Source: Comamonadaceae bacterium OH2545_COT-014 (GTDB lineage Bacteria; Pseudomonadota; Gammaproteobacteria; Burkholderiales; Burkholderiaceae_C). From it: a stretch of 64,000 nucleotides of DNA. The stretch spans positions 62,001 through 126,000 of the forward strand of contig RQYR01000001.1 in the NCBI GenBank assembly GCA_003859965.1, read 5' to 3'. How positions within the stretch are numbered: the first letter of the stretch is position 1; each line of letters starts with the position of its first letter. The notes beneath the pieces were generated by a model. That model was not told where the DNA came from and ran no database searches. It worked only from the letters and a program-made list of their open reading frames with translations. A program made the translations under genes and the position numbers. This document shows, piece by piece, positions 10,273 through 19,034 of the stretch.

Positions 10273-10871
10273 GGCGCTCCTTTCAGGTACAGCGGCAGAC
10301 CGGCGGCCATGAGCGTGACGCGCTCGCACGCCGCGGCGGCCTGCTGGTTGAGCTGGCCCAGCGCATCGACGAAGGCGCGCACCTCGCGCCCCAGCGGAAT
10401 GACGCCCAGGCCGATTTCATTGCCCACCAGCACCACCGGGCCGGGGCTGCACCGCACCGCTTCAAGCAGCCGGTCGGCCTCGGCCGTCCAGTCCATTGAT
10501 GCGGGTTGGCCGGGCAGCGGCATCATCTGCTGGGTGAGCCAGAGCGTGAGGCAATCAATGATGCGCAGCGTTTCGGCCCCGCCCGCCTGCGCAATGGCGG
10601 CGGGCAGGTCATGCGGCGCTTCCAGCGTGGCCAGGCCAGGCGCGCGCGCCGCGCGTTCGCGCCGGTGGCGGGCGATGCGCTGGCGCATTTCGTCGTCGCA
10701 GGGCTGCGCCGTGGCTACCAGCACGGCGCGGTGCGCGGGCGACTGCGCCAGCCAGGCGGCGGCCAGGGCCTCGGCGCGGGCCGACTTGCCGCTTTTCTGC
10801 CCGCCCAGAATGAGTTCGCTGCGGGCCACGGGCAGGCGGGCATGGGCGGCGGCGCCGGTGCGGGCCGTCAT
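10260..10871 (-). CDS. cobU: Adenosylcobinamide kinase / adenosylcobinamide-phosphate guanylyltransferase
   Basis: This bifunctional cytoplasmic enzyme phosphorylates adenosylcobinamide and then attaches GMP, in nucleotide-loop assembly of B12. The 203-residue protein has an N-terminal P-loop LGGQKSGKS at about 22-30 and CobU motifs ATAQPCDDEMRQRIARHR and DCLTLWL, plus VGNEIGLGVIP near the C-terminus. The start overlaps the cobB stop by four bases and the end overlaps the btuF start. The partners CobT and CobS that would finish the pathway are not in this window. Confidence 0.93.
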   Translation of the reverse strand: MTARTGAAAHARLPVARSELILGGQKSGKSARAEALAAAWLAQSPAHRAVLVATAQPCDDEMRQRIARHRRERAARAPGLATLEAPHDLPAAIAQAGGAETLRIIDCLTLWLTQQMMPLPGQPASMDWTAEADRLLEAVRCSPGPVVLVGNEIGLGVIPLGREVRAFVDALGQLNQQAAAACERVTLMAAGLPLYLKGAPCAC

Positions 10872-12364
10872 GCGCCGCCCTCCGCCGTGGCAGGCGCGGC
10901 GGCATGCCCGCCCGCAGCCGAGCCGAACAGTTGCGCGGTGGCGGGCAGGCTGGAAGCGAACCACGCATGGAAGTAGCTGGCGCGCACGCTGCCGTGGGCG
11001 TACACCGGCTCGCCCTGGCGGCGCGCGCTGTGCTCGGCGGGCTGGGTCAAGGCCAGGGGGGCCAGCGGCGTCTGGCAGGTGGAATAGTGAAAGCTGTGAC
11101 CGCGCAGCGTGCCGCCGGGCGTGGCCCATTGCTGCATGCCCAGGCCAGCCAGCTTTTTCTGCATGCGCACGCGGCCCGGCAGCAAGCCCCACAGGCGATG
11201 GCTGTGGCCGTCGGCCAGCGTCAGTTCTTCAAACAGGGTCATCATGCCGCCGCATTCGGCCCAGATGGGGCGGCCGGCCTGCGCGTGGGCGTGCAGTTGG
11301 GCGCGCAGGTCATGGCGGGCGGCCAGGGCGGGGGCGTGCAGTTCGGGGTAGCCGCCGGGCAGCCAGAGGGCATCGCACGGCGGCAGGGCGTCACCGGCCA
11401 GCGGCGAGAAGAACACTACTTGCGCGCCCAGCGCCTGCAGCGCCTGCACGTTGGCGGGGTAGATGAAGGCAAAGGCTGCATCGCGCGCCACGGCCACGGT
11501 GCGCCCGGCCAGCAGCGCGGGCGTGCCATGGGTGGCGGCAGGCGGTGGCGGCGCGAAGGTCACGGCCCAGCGGGCGCGCCAGCCGTCCAGCCCCAGCCGG
11601 CCCAGCGGGGTGGCGGCCAGCAGGTCGGCGGCGGCGTCGAGCCGGGCCAGGGCTTCGGCGTGGCCCAGCTCGTGCGCGGCCACCAGGCCCAAGTGGCGTT
11701 CGGGCAGGTGCATGGCCGGGTTCTGGGGCAGGTGGCCCAGCCAGCCGTCATCCCGCCCGGTGGCCGGGTCCGCATCGCTGCCCTGCCCTTCTTGCGGGGC
11801 GGGCGCAACGGCGGCGCGCAGCAGCGCGGCATGGCCGTCGCTGGCCACGCCATTGGCCAGCACGCCGGCCCAGGGCAGCGGGCCTTCCACGTCCTGCCGG
11901 TAGGTGCGCAGGCCATGCGCCACGGCGCCCAGGGTTTGCGCCATGCGGCCCGCCTGCACCACGGCCAGCACGGGCAGACCCAGCAGGCGCGCCAGCCGGG
12001 CGGCGCTGGGGCTGCCGTCATGCAGGCCCATCACGCCTTCGACCAGTACCACGTCGGCCACTTGTGCGGCGGCGTGCAGGCGGGCGCGGGCGTCGGCTTC
12101 GCCCGCCATCCACAGGTCGATGTTGTGCACTGCCTGGCCGCTGGCCAGCTGGTGCCAGAAGGGGTCCAGAAAATCGGGCCCGCACTTGAAAACGCGCACG
12201 CGCGCGCCCTGCCGCGCAAGCAGGCGCGCCATTGCGGCGACCACGGTGGTCTTGCCCTGGCCCGAAGCCGGGGCAGCCACGAGCAAGGCCGGGCAGGTGA
12301 CGGCGGCCCCGGCGGCGGGAGGGCCGGCAGGGGCAGCGCAGGTGTGGGCGGCTGCGGCGTTCAT
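10868..12364 (-). CDS. cobB: Cobyrinic acid a,c-diamide synthase
   Basis: This glutamine-dependent amidotransferase (CobB/CbiA) amidates the a and c carboxylates of cobyrinic acid or its hydrogeno form. The 498-residue protein has an N-terminal dethiobiotin-synthetase-like ATP domain (SGQGKTT at about 34-40; KCGPDFLDP) and a C-terminal class I-type glutaminase domain with the Cys in WAECGGMM and the block GYPELHA. I chose MNAAAAHTC at 12364. There is an insertion rich in Gly/Asp/Pro around residues 205-220. It sits about 100 bases after btuB and is translationally coupled to cobU. It is a step upstream of simple salvage, so the cell may synthesise corrin elsewhere or amidate incoming precursors. 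Confidence 0.92.
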   Translation of the reverse strand: MNAAAAHTCAAPAGPPAAGAAVTCPALLVAAPASGQGKTTVVAAMARLLARQGARVRVFKCGPDFLDPFWHQLASGQAVHNIDLWMAGEADARARLHAAAQVADVVLVEGVMGLHDGSPSAARLARLLGLPVLAVVQAGRMAQTLGAVAHGLRTYRQDVEGPLPWAGVLANGVASDGHAALLRAAVAPAPQEGQGSDADPATGRDDGWLGHLPQNPAMHLPERHLGLVAAHELGHAEALARLDAAADLLAATPLGRLGLDGWRARWAVTFAPPPPAATHGTPALLAGRTVAVARDAAFAFIYPANVQALQALGAQVVFFSPLAGDALPPCDALWLPGGYPELHAPALAARHDLRAQLHAHAQAGRPIWAECGGMMTLFEELTLADGHSHRLWGLLPGRVRMQKKLAGLGMQQWATPGGTLRGHSFHYSTCQTPLAPLALTQPAEHSARRQGEPVYAHGSVRASYFHAWFASSLPATAQLFGSAAGGHAAAPATAEGGA

Positions 12365-12464
12365 GGCCCGCCCCGTTGTTCGCGGGCCGCCGCCAGGCCG
12401 CATGACGGCCCGGCCAGGCATGGCACGCGCGCGTGCAGGCGGCGCGGCGCCCGGGCCAGCGCGG

Positions 12465-14318
12465 TTACGGCATGGACCACTTCACGCCCACCTGCAACGA
12501 ACGGCCCGCGGTGGCATAGCCATGGGCCAGCTGGTAGGTTTTGTCGCCCACGTTGTCGATGCGGGCAAACGCGCTCCAGCCGCGCGCGAGGCTGGTGCGG
12601 GCGAACAGGTTGACCACGCCGTAGCCGCCCAGGCGGCGGGTGTTGGCCGCGTCGTCATAGCGCATGCCGCTGGCCTGCCATTCGGCGCCCAGCGTCCAGC
12701 CGGCCACCCGGGTATCGGCAGCCAGTTTGAGCTGGCGGCGCGCGCGGCGGGCCAGTTGCTTGCCGGTGTCCAGGTTGCGGGGGTTTTGCCAGTCGAGCGA
12801 GCCGCTCAGGTTAACTGCTCCCAGGCGGGCGCCGCCGCTGAGGGTGACGCCTTCGTAGCGCGCGCGGCCCGTGTTCTCGTAGCAGCCGAAGGTGGAGGCG
12901 CATGGCCCGGCCGCGCCAAAGCTGACCAGGTTGCGCACGTTGTTGCGGTAAACGCTCAGGCCCGCGCGCACGCCAGACTGGGCGTAGTGCAGGCCCAGTT
13001 CCATGTTGCGGCCTTTTTCGGGCTGCAGGCCGGCCTGGCCGTACTGGCTGAAGCGGTGATAAAGCGTGGGCACGCGGAAGGCGGTGCCCAGCGCGGCCGA
13101 CACCCGCCAGCCGCGCGCAAAGCTGAAGCCGTAAGCCGCGCTGCCGGTGGTGTGGCCGCCAAATTCGCTGTCGTCATCGCGCCGCAGGTTCACTTGCAGG
13201 GTGTGCGCGCCCAGGCGCAGGCCATAGCCCAGCGCCAGTGCGTTCTGGTGGCGGCTACGGGCAATGGGGTCGTTGAGCAGCTTGTCCTCGCGCCGCTCCA
13301 GCGCGGCCGTCAGCAGGTGCGGCCCCTGGCGCCATTCGTTGTGCAGCAGGTAGTTGCGCAGCGTGGTGCGGGTGTAGTAGGGCGAGGGCGATGTTTCATA
13401 GCTCTGGCGCGACTGGCTGGCCGACAGGCGGGTGCTGTAGTGCGGCGTCCACTGCGCCTGCCAGCTCAGCCCGGCCGTTTGCAGGCGGTTGCGGGCTACG
13501 TCATCCACCCAGGTGGCGGGCCGGTTGCCACGGTTGGCAAAGCCGTCGTACTGGGCCTTCATGTCGCTGTGGGTGGCGCTGGCCTCCAGGCGGTGGGCGC
13601 GGCTGACCTGCCAGCCCAGGCGGGCGCTGGCGGCGCTTTGGCGGTAGCCGTCGCGGTCGGGGTTGGTGCCGGGGCGGGTGTCAAAGCCATCGCTGCGCGC
13701 GCGCGAGGCGTTCAGCGCATAGTCCACCGCGCCGCGCTTGCCGCTCAGGCCCGCTTCCAGCTTGCCCGTGCGCCGCGTGCCGAGGGTGACGCCGGCATGG
13801 GGCGTGAGACGGTCTTGCTCGGCCTTGCGGGTGAAGATCTGGATGACGCCTGCCACCGCGTCGGAGCCGTACACGGCCGCTGCCGGGCCGCGCACGATTT
13901 CGATGCGCTCCACCTGGTCCAGCGCCAGGGCCTCCCACGGCGCGCCGCCGGTGGCCTGTGAATCAATGCGCACGCCGTCCACGTACACCGCGGTGAAGCG
14001 CGTTTCCGCGCCGCGCAGGTACACGCTGGTGGCCGTGCCGGGGCCGCCGTTGCGGGCCAGTTCCGTGCCCGGCTGGCGCGCCAGCAGGTCGGCCACGCTG
14101 ACCGCGCCGCTTTCGTCAATGGCGCGGCGGTCGAGCAGGGTCACGTCGGCCAGCACGTCGGTCAGCGGCTGTTCGGTGCGCGTGGCCGTGACCACGGTTT
14201 CGTTCAGGTCAGGCACGGCAGCGGCCTTGGCATCAGGCGTCTGGGCGTGCGCGGGCCAGGCAGCGGCCACGGCCAGCGGCACGGCAGCCAGCCTCAGGCA
14301 AAGCAGGTGGTTCGTCAT
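12465..14318 (-). CDS. btuB: TonB-dependent vitamin B12 outer-membrane receptor BtuB
   Basis: This is an outer-membrane beta-barrel that takes up corrinoids with TonB energy. The 617 residues begin with a signal peptide (MTNHLLCLRLAAVPLAVAAA... WPAHA) and then a TonB box region NETVVTATRTEQPL. The plug domain follows, with RQPGTELARNGGPG, VYLRGAETRFTAVYVDGVRID and EIVRGPAAAVYGSDAVAGVIQI (in parts). The barrel ends with GWSAFARIDNVGDKTYQLAHGYATAG and a C-terminal W-S-M-P. The B12 riboswitch directly upstream fixes the substrate. No strong Shine-Dalgarno precedes the ATG; a T-rich run lies there. Confidence 0.95.
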   Translation of the reverse strand: MTNHLLCLRLAAVPLAVAAAWPAHAQTPDAKAAAVPDLNETVVTATRTEQPLTDVLADVTLLDRRAIDESGAVSVADLLARQPGTELARNGGPGTATSVYLRGAETRFTAVYVDGVRIDSQATGGAPWEALALDQVERIEIVRGPAAAVYGSDAVAGVIQIFTRKAEQDRLTPHAGVTLGTRRTGKLEAGLSGKRGAVDYALNASRARSDGFDTRPGTNPDRDGYRQSAASARLGWQVSRAHRLEASATHSDMKAQYDGFANRGNRPATWVDDVARNRLQTAGLSWQAQWTPHYSTRLSASQSRQSYETSPSPYYTRTTLRNYLLHNEWRQGPHLLTAALERREDKLLNDPIARSRHQNALALGYGLRLGAHTLQVNLRRDDDSEFGGHTTGSAAYGFSFARGWRVSAALGTAFRVPTLYHRFSQYGQAGLQPEKGRNMELGLHYAQSGVRAGLSVYRNNVRNLVSFGAAGPCASTFGCYENTGRARYEGVTLSGGARLGAVNLSGSLDWQNPRNLDTGKQLARRARRQLKLAADTRVAGWTLGAEWQASGMRYDDAANTRRLGGYGVVNLFARTSLARGWSAFARIDNVGDKTYQLAHGYATAGRSLQVGVKWSMP

Positions 14319-14435
14319 CGTGAAAAAAGAAAGAAGTGCAATGCCCCTGCCGGCTTCCCCGCCGGGCTACGGGCGATTTGGCAACGCGGCGCACGGCCCA
14401 ACCCCTGGGGACCGGAAATGCACGCGGCGCTGCCG

Positions 14436-14680
14436 CCTTGTTGGCCGGTATCCGGGCTGGCGGGGGCAACCCCTGGGCCTCGCCTTCCCGGCGGCTTGTT
14501 CAAGGCCGCCAGTGGCATGGTGTGAGGCCGGGGCCGCCGCCTGCTCTGGCTGATTGAGCGTGGCGGCGTTCCGCTTACCGTTGCGGGGGCAGCGCAGGTT
14601 GGGCGCGCGGCATGTTTTTGCAGATGCGCGGGCCTTCCTGCTTCCCGTTCAACCTGCGTCGTGCGAACCACGGCCGCAGG
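14436..14680 (-). promoter_or_regulatory. Cobalamin (B12) riboswitch
   Basis: On the minus strand, upstream of btuB, the aptamer landmarks occur in order. A GACGCAGGTT arm lies near 14662-14651, followed by AACGGGAA. Next comes GCTGCCCCCGCAACGGTAA (about 14591-14573), then GCCACTG (about 14518-14512) and finally the B12 box AGCCCGGATACCGGCC (14458-14443). This order and wording match the known cobalamin riboswitch consensus. The expression platform lies between 14319 and 14440; I see GC-rich hairpins there but no clean terminator, so translational control is possible. It probably represses btuB and the linked cobB-cobU-btuF genes when adenosylcobalamin is plentiful. Confidence 0.93.
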
Positions 14681-14700
14681 CACCAACGGCGGCGATTGTA

Positions 14701-14720
14701 AGAGCCTGTCCTCAAAACCC
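14701..14720 (+). repeat. Copy of the 'AGARCNTGT' short repeat
   Basis: The sequence AGAGCCTGTCCTCAAAACCC resembles the ends of the MITE-like element at 47053-47254 and the short copies at 21405, 44104 and 48848. It lies between the riboswitch and kefB. No partner inverted repeat was found here. Confidence 0.35.
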
Positions 14721-14869
14721 TCGCGCTGCGCGGCAGGCTGGCGCGACTTTGCTGTGCCTGCCACATGCCCGCAAGGCGCTCCGGCCTGAACCGGGCGCCC
14801 AGGCGCGCGGAATGGGCGGCCAGCTGCGTGGGTCTTTGTCTCCATCCTGGCTTGCCCGATGATTGCCCC

Positions 14870-16789
14870 ATGACCCAGATCCTGCTCTACGCCTTCATTT
14901 ATCTGTTTGCGGCGGTGGCCGCGGTGCTGGTGTCCAAGCGTTTTGGCATGGGCTCGGTGCTGGGCTATCTGGTGGCGGGCATTGCCATCGGCCCGGTGCT
15001 GGGGCTGGTGGGCAAGGAGCTGCAAACCATCCAGCAGGTGGCTGAGTTTGGCGTGGTGATGATGCTGTTTCTGGTCGGGCTGGAGCTGGCGCCCAACAAG
15101 CTCTGGGCCTTGCGGAAAAAATTGCTGGGCCTGGGCGGGCTGCAGGTGGGGCTGACGGCGGCGCTGATTGCCGCTGTGGCCGTGCTCCTGGGGCAGAGCT
15201 GGCAGATCGGCGTGGCCGCCGGCTGCATTCTGGCGCTGTCCTCCACCGCGATCGTGCTGCAGACCTTGGGGGAGAAGGGCCTGCTGTCCAGCCAGGGCGG
15301 GCAGGCCAGCTTCATGGTGCTGCTGTTTCAGGACGTGGCCGCGATCCCGATGCTGGCGCTGCTGCCGCTGCTGGGCGCGGCCGGCGCTGCGGCGCGGGCC
15401 GAGGGGGTCGATCACTCCATCAACTTGCTGGCTGGCGAGCCGGTCTGGCTGCAGGCGCTGGCCACGGCGCTGATGCTGCTGGCGATTGTGCTGGGCGTGC
15501 GCCGCATCGTGCCGGCAGCGTTTCGCCATATCGGCCAGACCGGGCTGCGCGAGATGTTCACCATCTTCACGCTGATGCTGGTGGTGGGCATTGCCGAGCT
15601 GATGTCGGTCATTGGCCTCTCGCCCGCGCTGGGCACCTTCATCGCCGGGGTGGCGCTGGCCGAGAGCGCCTACCGGCACGAGCTGGAGAGCCATCTGGAG
15701 CCGTTCAAGGGCCTGCTGCTGGGGCTGTTCTTCATCACCGTGGGCGCGGGCATCAACTTCCGGCTGCTGGGCGCGGAGCTGTGGCTGATTCTGGGCCTGA
15801 CGCTGGGCCTGTTGCTGCTGAAGATGCTGGTGCTGTACGTGCTGGGCCGGGCCTTTCGCCTGCCCCGCGCGGCCAATACGCTGTTCGTGTTCAGCCTGGC
15901 GCAGGCCGGCGAGTTCGGCTTCGTGCTGCTGTCCATCAGCACGCAAAGCCATTTGCTGCCGCCGCTGATCGGCGACCGCCTGCTGCTGGTGATCGCGCTG
16001 TCGATGGTGGCCACGCCGCTGCTGTTCTTGCTCTACGACTGGGTGACCGCGCGCGGCGCGCAGCCCGAGAGCGCGCAGGAGCGCCCGCACGACGAGATCG
16101 GCGCGAGCAAGCCCATCATCCTGCTGGGCCATGGGCGCTTTGGGGTGCAGGTCAACAGCATGCTGGCCGCCTGCGGCTTTCACGCCACGGTGATCGACTA
16201 CCACGCCGAAACCGTCGAGGGCCTGACCCGCTTTGGCCTGAAAACCTATTACGGCGATGCCAACCGCCCGGAACTCCTGGCCTCGGCCGGGCTGCACGAG
16301 GCCAAGCTCTTGATCGTGGCCATTGATGACCGCAGCCGCGCGCTGGAGATCATCCAGTTCGTGCGCCGCCACTACCCCAAGCTGCCCATCATCGCCCGCG
16401 CCTACGACCAGAGCAATGGCTACGAGCTGCACCGCGCCGGGGCCAACCACGTCATCCGCGAAACCTTCGACGCCGCCATGCGCAGCGCGCGGCTGGCGCT
16501 GCAGGCTCTGGGCATCGAGCCGGCCAAGGCGCGCGAGCTGGCCGAGCTCTACACCGAGCGCAGCGAGCACCGGCTGCAGGTGCTGGCCGAAATGCACGAC
16601 CCCCAGCTGCCGGCCTACGCCAATGAGGCGCTGACGGCGCGGCTGCGCGAGATGGAGGCGGAAACCGCGCTGCTGATGCAGCAGCTGCTGCGCGCCAGCC
16701 CGGCCGAAGCCCCGGCGCGCAGCACACCTGCCGAAACCCTGGAAAGCGGCCCTGCAAGCAGTGGTGATCCAGCCGGCAAGCCGGCCTGA
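14870..16789 (+). CDS. Kef-type glutathione-gated-like K+/H+ antiporter
   Basis: This is a CPA2-family cation:proton antiporter of 639 residues. The N-terminal ~385 residues form about 12 membrane helices with motifs LGYLVAGIAIGP, FLVGLELAP, LALSSTAIVLQTLGE and LSPALGTFIAGVALAESAYRHE; a GEFGFVLL helix follows. From about residue 415 a TrkA-N (RCK) NAD-binding domain starts with the Rossmann motif LLGHGRFGVQV, and continues with YYGDANRPELL. It resembles KefB/KefC, including HELESHLEPFKGLLLGLFF. No KefF/KefG ancillary gene is adjacent. I chose ATG 14870 (MTQILLYAF), which begins directly in helix 1; upstream in-frame codons run through spacer. Confidence 0.9.
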   Translation: MTQILLYAFIYLFAAVAAVLVSKRFGMGSVLGYLVAGIAIGPVLGLVGKELQTIQQVAEFGVVMMLFLVGLELAPNKLWALRKKLLGLGGLQVGLTAALIAAVAVLLGQSWQIGVAAGCILALSSTAIVLQTLGEKGLLSSQGGQASFMVLLFQDVAAIPMLALLPLLGAAGAAARAEGVDHSINLLAGEPVWLQALATALMLLAIVLGVRRIVPAAFRHIGQTGLREMFTIFTLMLVVGIAELMSVIGLSPALGTFIAGVALAESAYRHELESHLEPFKGLLLGLFFITVGAGINFRLLGAELWLILGLTLGLLLLKMLVLYVLGRAFRLPRAANTLFVFSLAQAGEFGFVLLSISTQSHLLPPLIGDRLLLVIALSMVATPLLFLLYDWVTARGAQPESAQERPHDEIGASKPIILLGHGRFGVQVNSMLAACGFHATVIDYHAETVEGLTRFGLKTYYGDANRPELLASAGLHEAKLLIVAIDDRSRALEIIQFVRRHYPKLPIIARAYDQSNGYELHRAGANHVIRETFDAAMRSARLALQALGIEPAKARELAELYTERSEHRLQVLAEMHDPQLPAYANEALTARLREMEAETALLMQQLLRASPAEAPARSTPAETLESGPASSGDPAGKPA

Positions 16790-16906
16790 ACAGCCTGGGC
16801 CGGGCGCTCAAACGCGCGGCAGCAAGCTGCGAAAGCCGCGAAAGGTGAGGTTGACGCGCAGCGTGTGCACCGGATCTGGTCAGGGGGTGTTCATGCGGCG
16901 CTCGCG

Positions 16907-17626
16907 CTACAAGCCCTTGCGCATGATGCGCTGCGCCAGTGCGGGCGAGAGGCGCTGGGTCAATGCCAACAGGCGGGTTTTGCCGCACAGCACCTCATGG
17001 CGGTCGGCCACGAAAGCGCGCCAGAACTCGGCGGCCAGTGCATCGGCACTGATCTTGCCCTTGCCGCGGCCTTGGGTCATGGCGGTATCCACCAAGGGCG
17101 GCAACAGCTCGAACACTTGCACCGGCGTGCCCTCCAGCTGCCAGCGCAGGGTTTGCGAAAAACTGTGCAGCGCGGCCTTGCTGGCGCAATAGATGCTGGC
17201 CGCCTCCTTGGGCACGATCGCCAGACCCGAGGAGACATTGACGATGGCCGCCTGCGGCTGGCGCAGCAGCGCGGGCAGAAACGCATGGGTCAGCAGCACC
17301 GGCGCGGCGAGATTGGTTTCCAGCTCGTGGCGGATGTCGGCCTGGTGTTGCTCCAGCAAGGGGCGGTTGATCTGGATGCCGGCGTTGTTGACCAGGATGG
17401 AAATATCGCCATGCGCCTGCAACAGCCGGGCGCGGTCTGCAGGCTGGGTGATGTCGGCCACTGCCGTTTGCGCGCCGGGCAAGGCGCGCGCCGCCTCGGC
17501 CAGGGCATCGGCGCGGCGGCCTGCCAGCACCACCGAGTTGCCCGCAGCATGGAAGCGCTTGGCCAGCGCCAGCCCGATGCCGCTGGCGCCGCCGGTGATC
17601 AGCACTTTGTGGCCGGAGGTGTTCAT
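16907..17626 (-). CDS. SDR-family oxidoreductase (DltE/YbbO-like)
   Basis: This is a short-chain dehydrogenase/reductase of 239 residues. The N-terminal cofactor motif is TGGASGIG (about 10-17), with GRR after beta-2 (suggesting NADP preference), NNAGIQ near 85, a catalytic Ser in NVSSG and the YCASK motif (Tyr and Lys). Substrate is not deducible. The start MNTSGHK at 17626 overlaps the stop of the DUF2834 gene by four bases, so the two are translationally coupled. Similar SDR proteins are annotated as DltE-like oxidoreductases. Confidence 0.88.
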   Translation of the reverse strand: MNTSGHKVLITGGASGIGLALAKRFHAAGNSVVLAGRRADALAEAARALPGAQTAVADITQPADRARLLQAHGDISILVNNAGIQINRPLLEQHQADIRHELETNLAAPVLLTHAFLPALLRQPQAAIVNVSSGLAIVPKEAASIYCASKAALHSFSQTLRWQLEGTPVQVFELLPPLVDTAMTQGRGKGKISADALAAEFWRAFVADRHEVLCGKTRLLALTQRLSPALAQRIMRKGL

Positions 17627-17955
17627 GGGCGGACTCCTTGTGATGATGCGTGCTGAAGATGCCGCTCGCGCAGCCACAGAAACAGCGGCAGCGCCAGTGA
17701 CACGCCGACCGCCAGCCCCAACAAGGCCAGCGGCCCGTGGCGCAGGCCGATACGGCGGCTTTCAGCCAGCACAAAGGCGAACAGCGCCAAGGCCGACGCC
17801 ACCACATCGGCCCAGGCAAAGGCCGACAGCCGGTCGGCCTGAATCTGCTGCCACATCAGCGGCAGGTGCAGGCCGTGTTCATCCAGCCAGGGGATGAACT
17901 GCGCCAGCGGCAAGGCGGTGCCGATCAGGCACAGGGCGAGGTAAAGCCGTTGCAT
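17623..17955 (-). CDS. DUF2834 family small membrane protein
   Basis: This 110-residue protein has three hydrophobic segments (about residues 3-20, 48-66 and 75-95). The sequence pattern LPLAQFIPWLDEHGLHLPLM followed by FAWADVVASALALFAFV fits the DUF2834 family of unknown function, whose members often sit beside other small membrane proteins or oxidoreductases. It is translationally coupled to the downstream SDR gene (stop/start overlap at 17623-17626). No function can be assigned. Confidence 0.75.
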   Translation of the reverse strand: MQRLYLALCLIGTALPLAQFIPWLDEHGLHLPLMWQQIQADRLSAFAWADVVASALALFAFVLAESRRIGLRHGPLALLGLAVGVSLALPLFLWLRERHLQHASSQGVRP

Positions 17956-18176
17956 GCGGAGTCTCCTGCACGTTGCCCGTGTCCGTCACCCCACCATGAC
18001 CAATCCCAATCATTACCGTGGGCAACGGCGTGCTGCTGTACTTCAGAACCGTCGATTGGCGAATAACCAGGAAAATTCTTGACGCCATCGGCTGAGCGCG
18101 GGCATCCGACAAGATTATTGGGCCGTATTGCCGGGTATCCGTATTCGAGCGACATCGACGAATTGAAAATCGGTGT
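17956..18176. other. Spacer with lower GC, no recognised gene
   Basis: The roughly 220 bases between the alkyltransferase gene and the DUF2834 gene are visibly less GC-rich than their surroundings. They contain only short open frames, such as a 21-codon minus-strand frame starting at 18180 that ends quickly. Nothing in the possible peptides is recognisable. The spacer may hold the promoter of the DUF2834-SDR pair. Confidence 0.4.
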
Positions 18177-19034
18177 TCATGGGCGTGTTCCTGATTCATC
18201 ACGGGATTCATCATGGGCGGAGAGCTCACGCGCCAGCAGGGCGATCTTGCGGCCGCGCTGCCAGCGGTAGCCGCCGATCACGCCGCTTTCGCGAATCACC
18301 CGGTGGCAGGGGATGAGCACCGCCACCGGATTGCGGCCGACGGCGCTGCCCACGGCGCGGCTGGCAGCGGGCTGGCCGATGGCGGCAGCCAGCTGGCCAT
18401 AGCTTTGCAAACGACCTTCGGGAATGGCCAGCAGCGCCTGCCACACTTTCAGCTGAAACGGCGTGCCCTTCAGATGCAGCGGCAGCGGCGCATCGCCGTG
18501 CTGCCCGGCCAGCGCCGCCAGGGCGCGGGCGTGGATGGGGTGCGGCGCATGCAAATGCCGCGCCTGCGGATATTCCTGCTGCAAATCGGCCAGCGCGGCG
18601 GCGCGCTCATCGGCAAAGGCCAGCCAGCACAGCCCCTGGCCGGTGGCGGCCAGCAAGGCCTCGCCCCAGGGCGTGGCGGCGAACTGGTGGCGGATCTCCA
18701 GCCCGGCGCCGCCGGTTTTGTATGCGCCCGGCGTCATGCCGTCGATAGTGACAAACAAATCATGCAAACGGCCGCCGCCCGACAAGCCTGCCGCCAGCGC
18801 GGCCTGCTGCACGCTGCCCTGGCGCGCCAGCACCGCCTTGGCATGGGCCAGGCTCAGATGCTGCAACATCTTCTTCGGGCTGACGCCGGCCAGTGCCTGA
18901 AACTGGCGCTGCAAATGCGCCGGGCTCACATGCACATGGGCGGCGATTTCCTCCAGCGAAGGCTGCTCGCGCGCGTGGTCGTAAAGATATTCGATGGCAG
19001 CCGCAACACGGGCAAAGGCGGGGGTGGACGACAT
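18177..19034 (-). CDS. AraC-type HTH / O6-alkylguanine-DNA alkyltransferase fusion (Ada-like)
   Basis: This is a suicidal DNA-repair methyltransferase fused to a DNA-binding domain, 285 residues. Residues about 10-105 form an AraC-type double helix-turn-helix (SLEEIAAHVHVSPAHLQRQF and TPGAYKTGG). Residues about 115-270 form the Ogt/Ada-C domain, with PCHRVI (alkyl-acceptor Cys near 243), the Asn-hinge region SRAVGSAVGRNPVAV and GGYRWQRGRK. The Ada N-terminal zinc domain with the phosphotriester-accepting Cys is absent. It could therefore repair O6-methylguanine and may regulate genes, but it cannot sense phosphotriesters in the classic way. The start at 19034 matches the domain edge. Confidence 0.9.
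   Translation of the reverse strand: MSSTPAFARVAAAIEYLYDHAREQPSLEEIAAHVHVSPAHLQRQFQALAGVSPKKMLQHLSLAHAKAVLARQGSVQQAALAAGLSGGGRLHDLFVTIDGMTPGAYKTGGAGLEIRHQFAATPWGEALLAATGQGLCWLAFADERAAALADLQQEYPQARHLHAPHPIHARALAALAGQHGDAPLPLHLKGTPFQLKVWQALLAIPEGRLQSYGQLAAAIGQPAASRAVGSAVGRNPVAVLIPCHRVIRESGVIGGYRWQRGRKIALLARELSAHDESRDESGTRP

Noticed and set aside
14319-14435. Intrinsic terminator as the riboswitch expression platform
   Set aside because: GC-rich stems are present but none is directly followed by a T-run. The T-rich stretch sits next to the btuB ATG, so I could not support a transcriptional terminator.
14315-16597. 760-codon open frame opposite the Kef-type antiporter
   Set aside because: Composition is low-complexity (His, Gln, Ala, Arg), and the plus-strand protein has clear motifs throughout; it is an antisense artefact.
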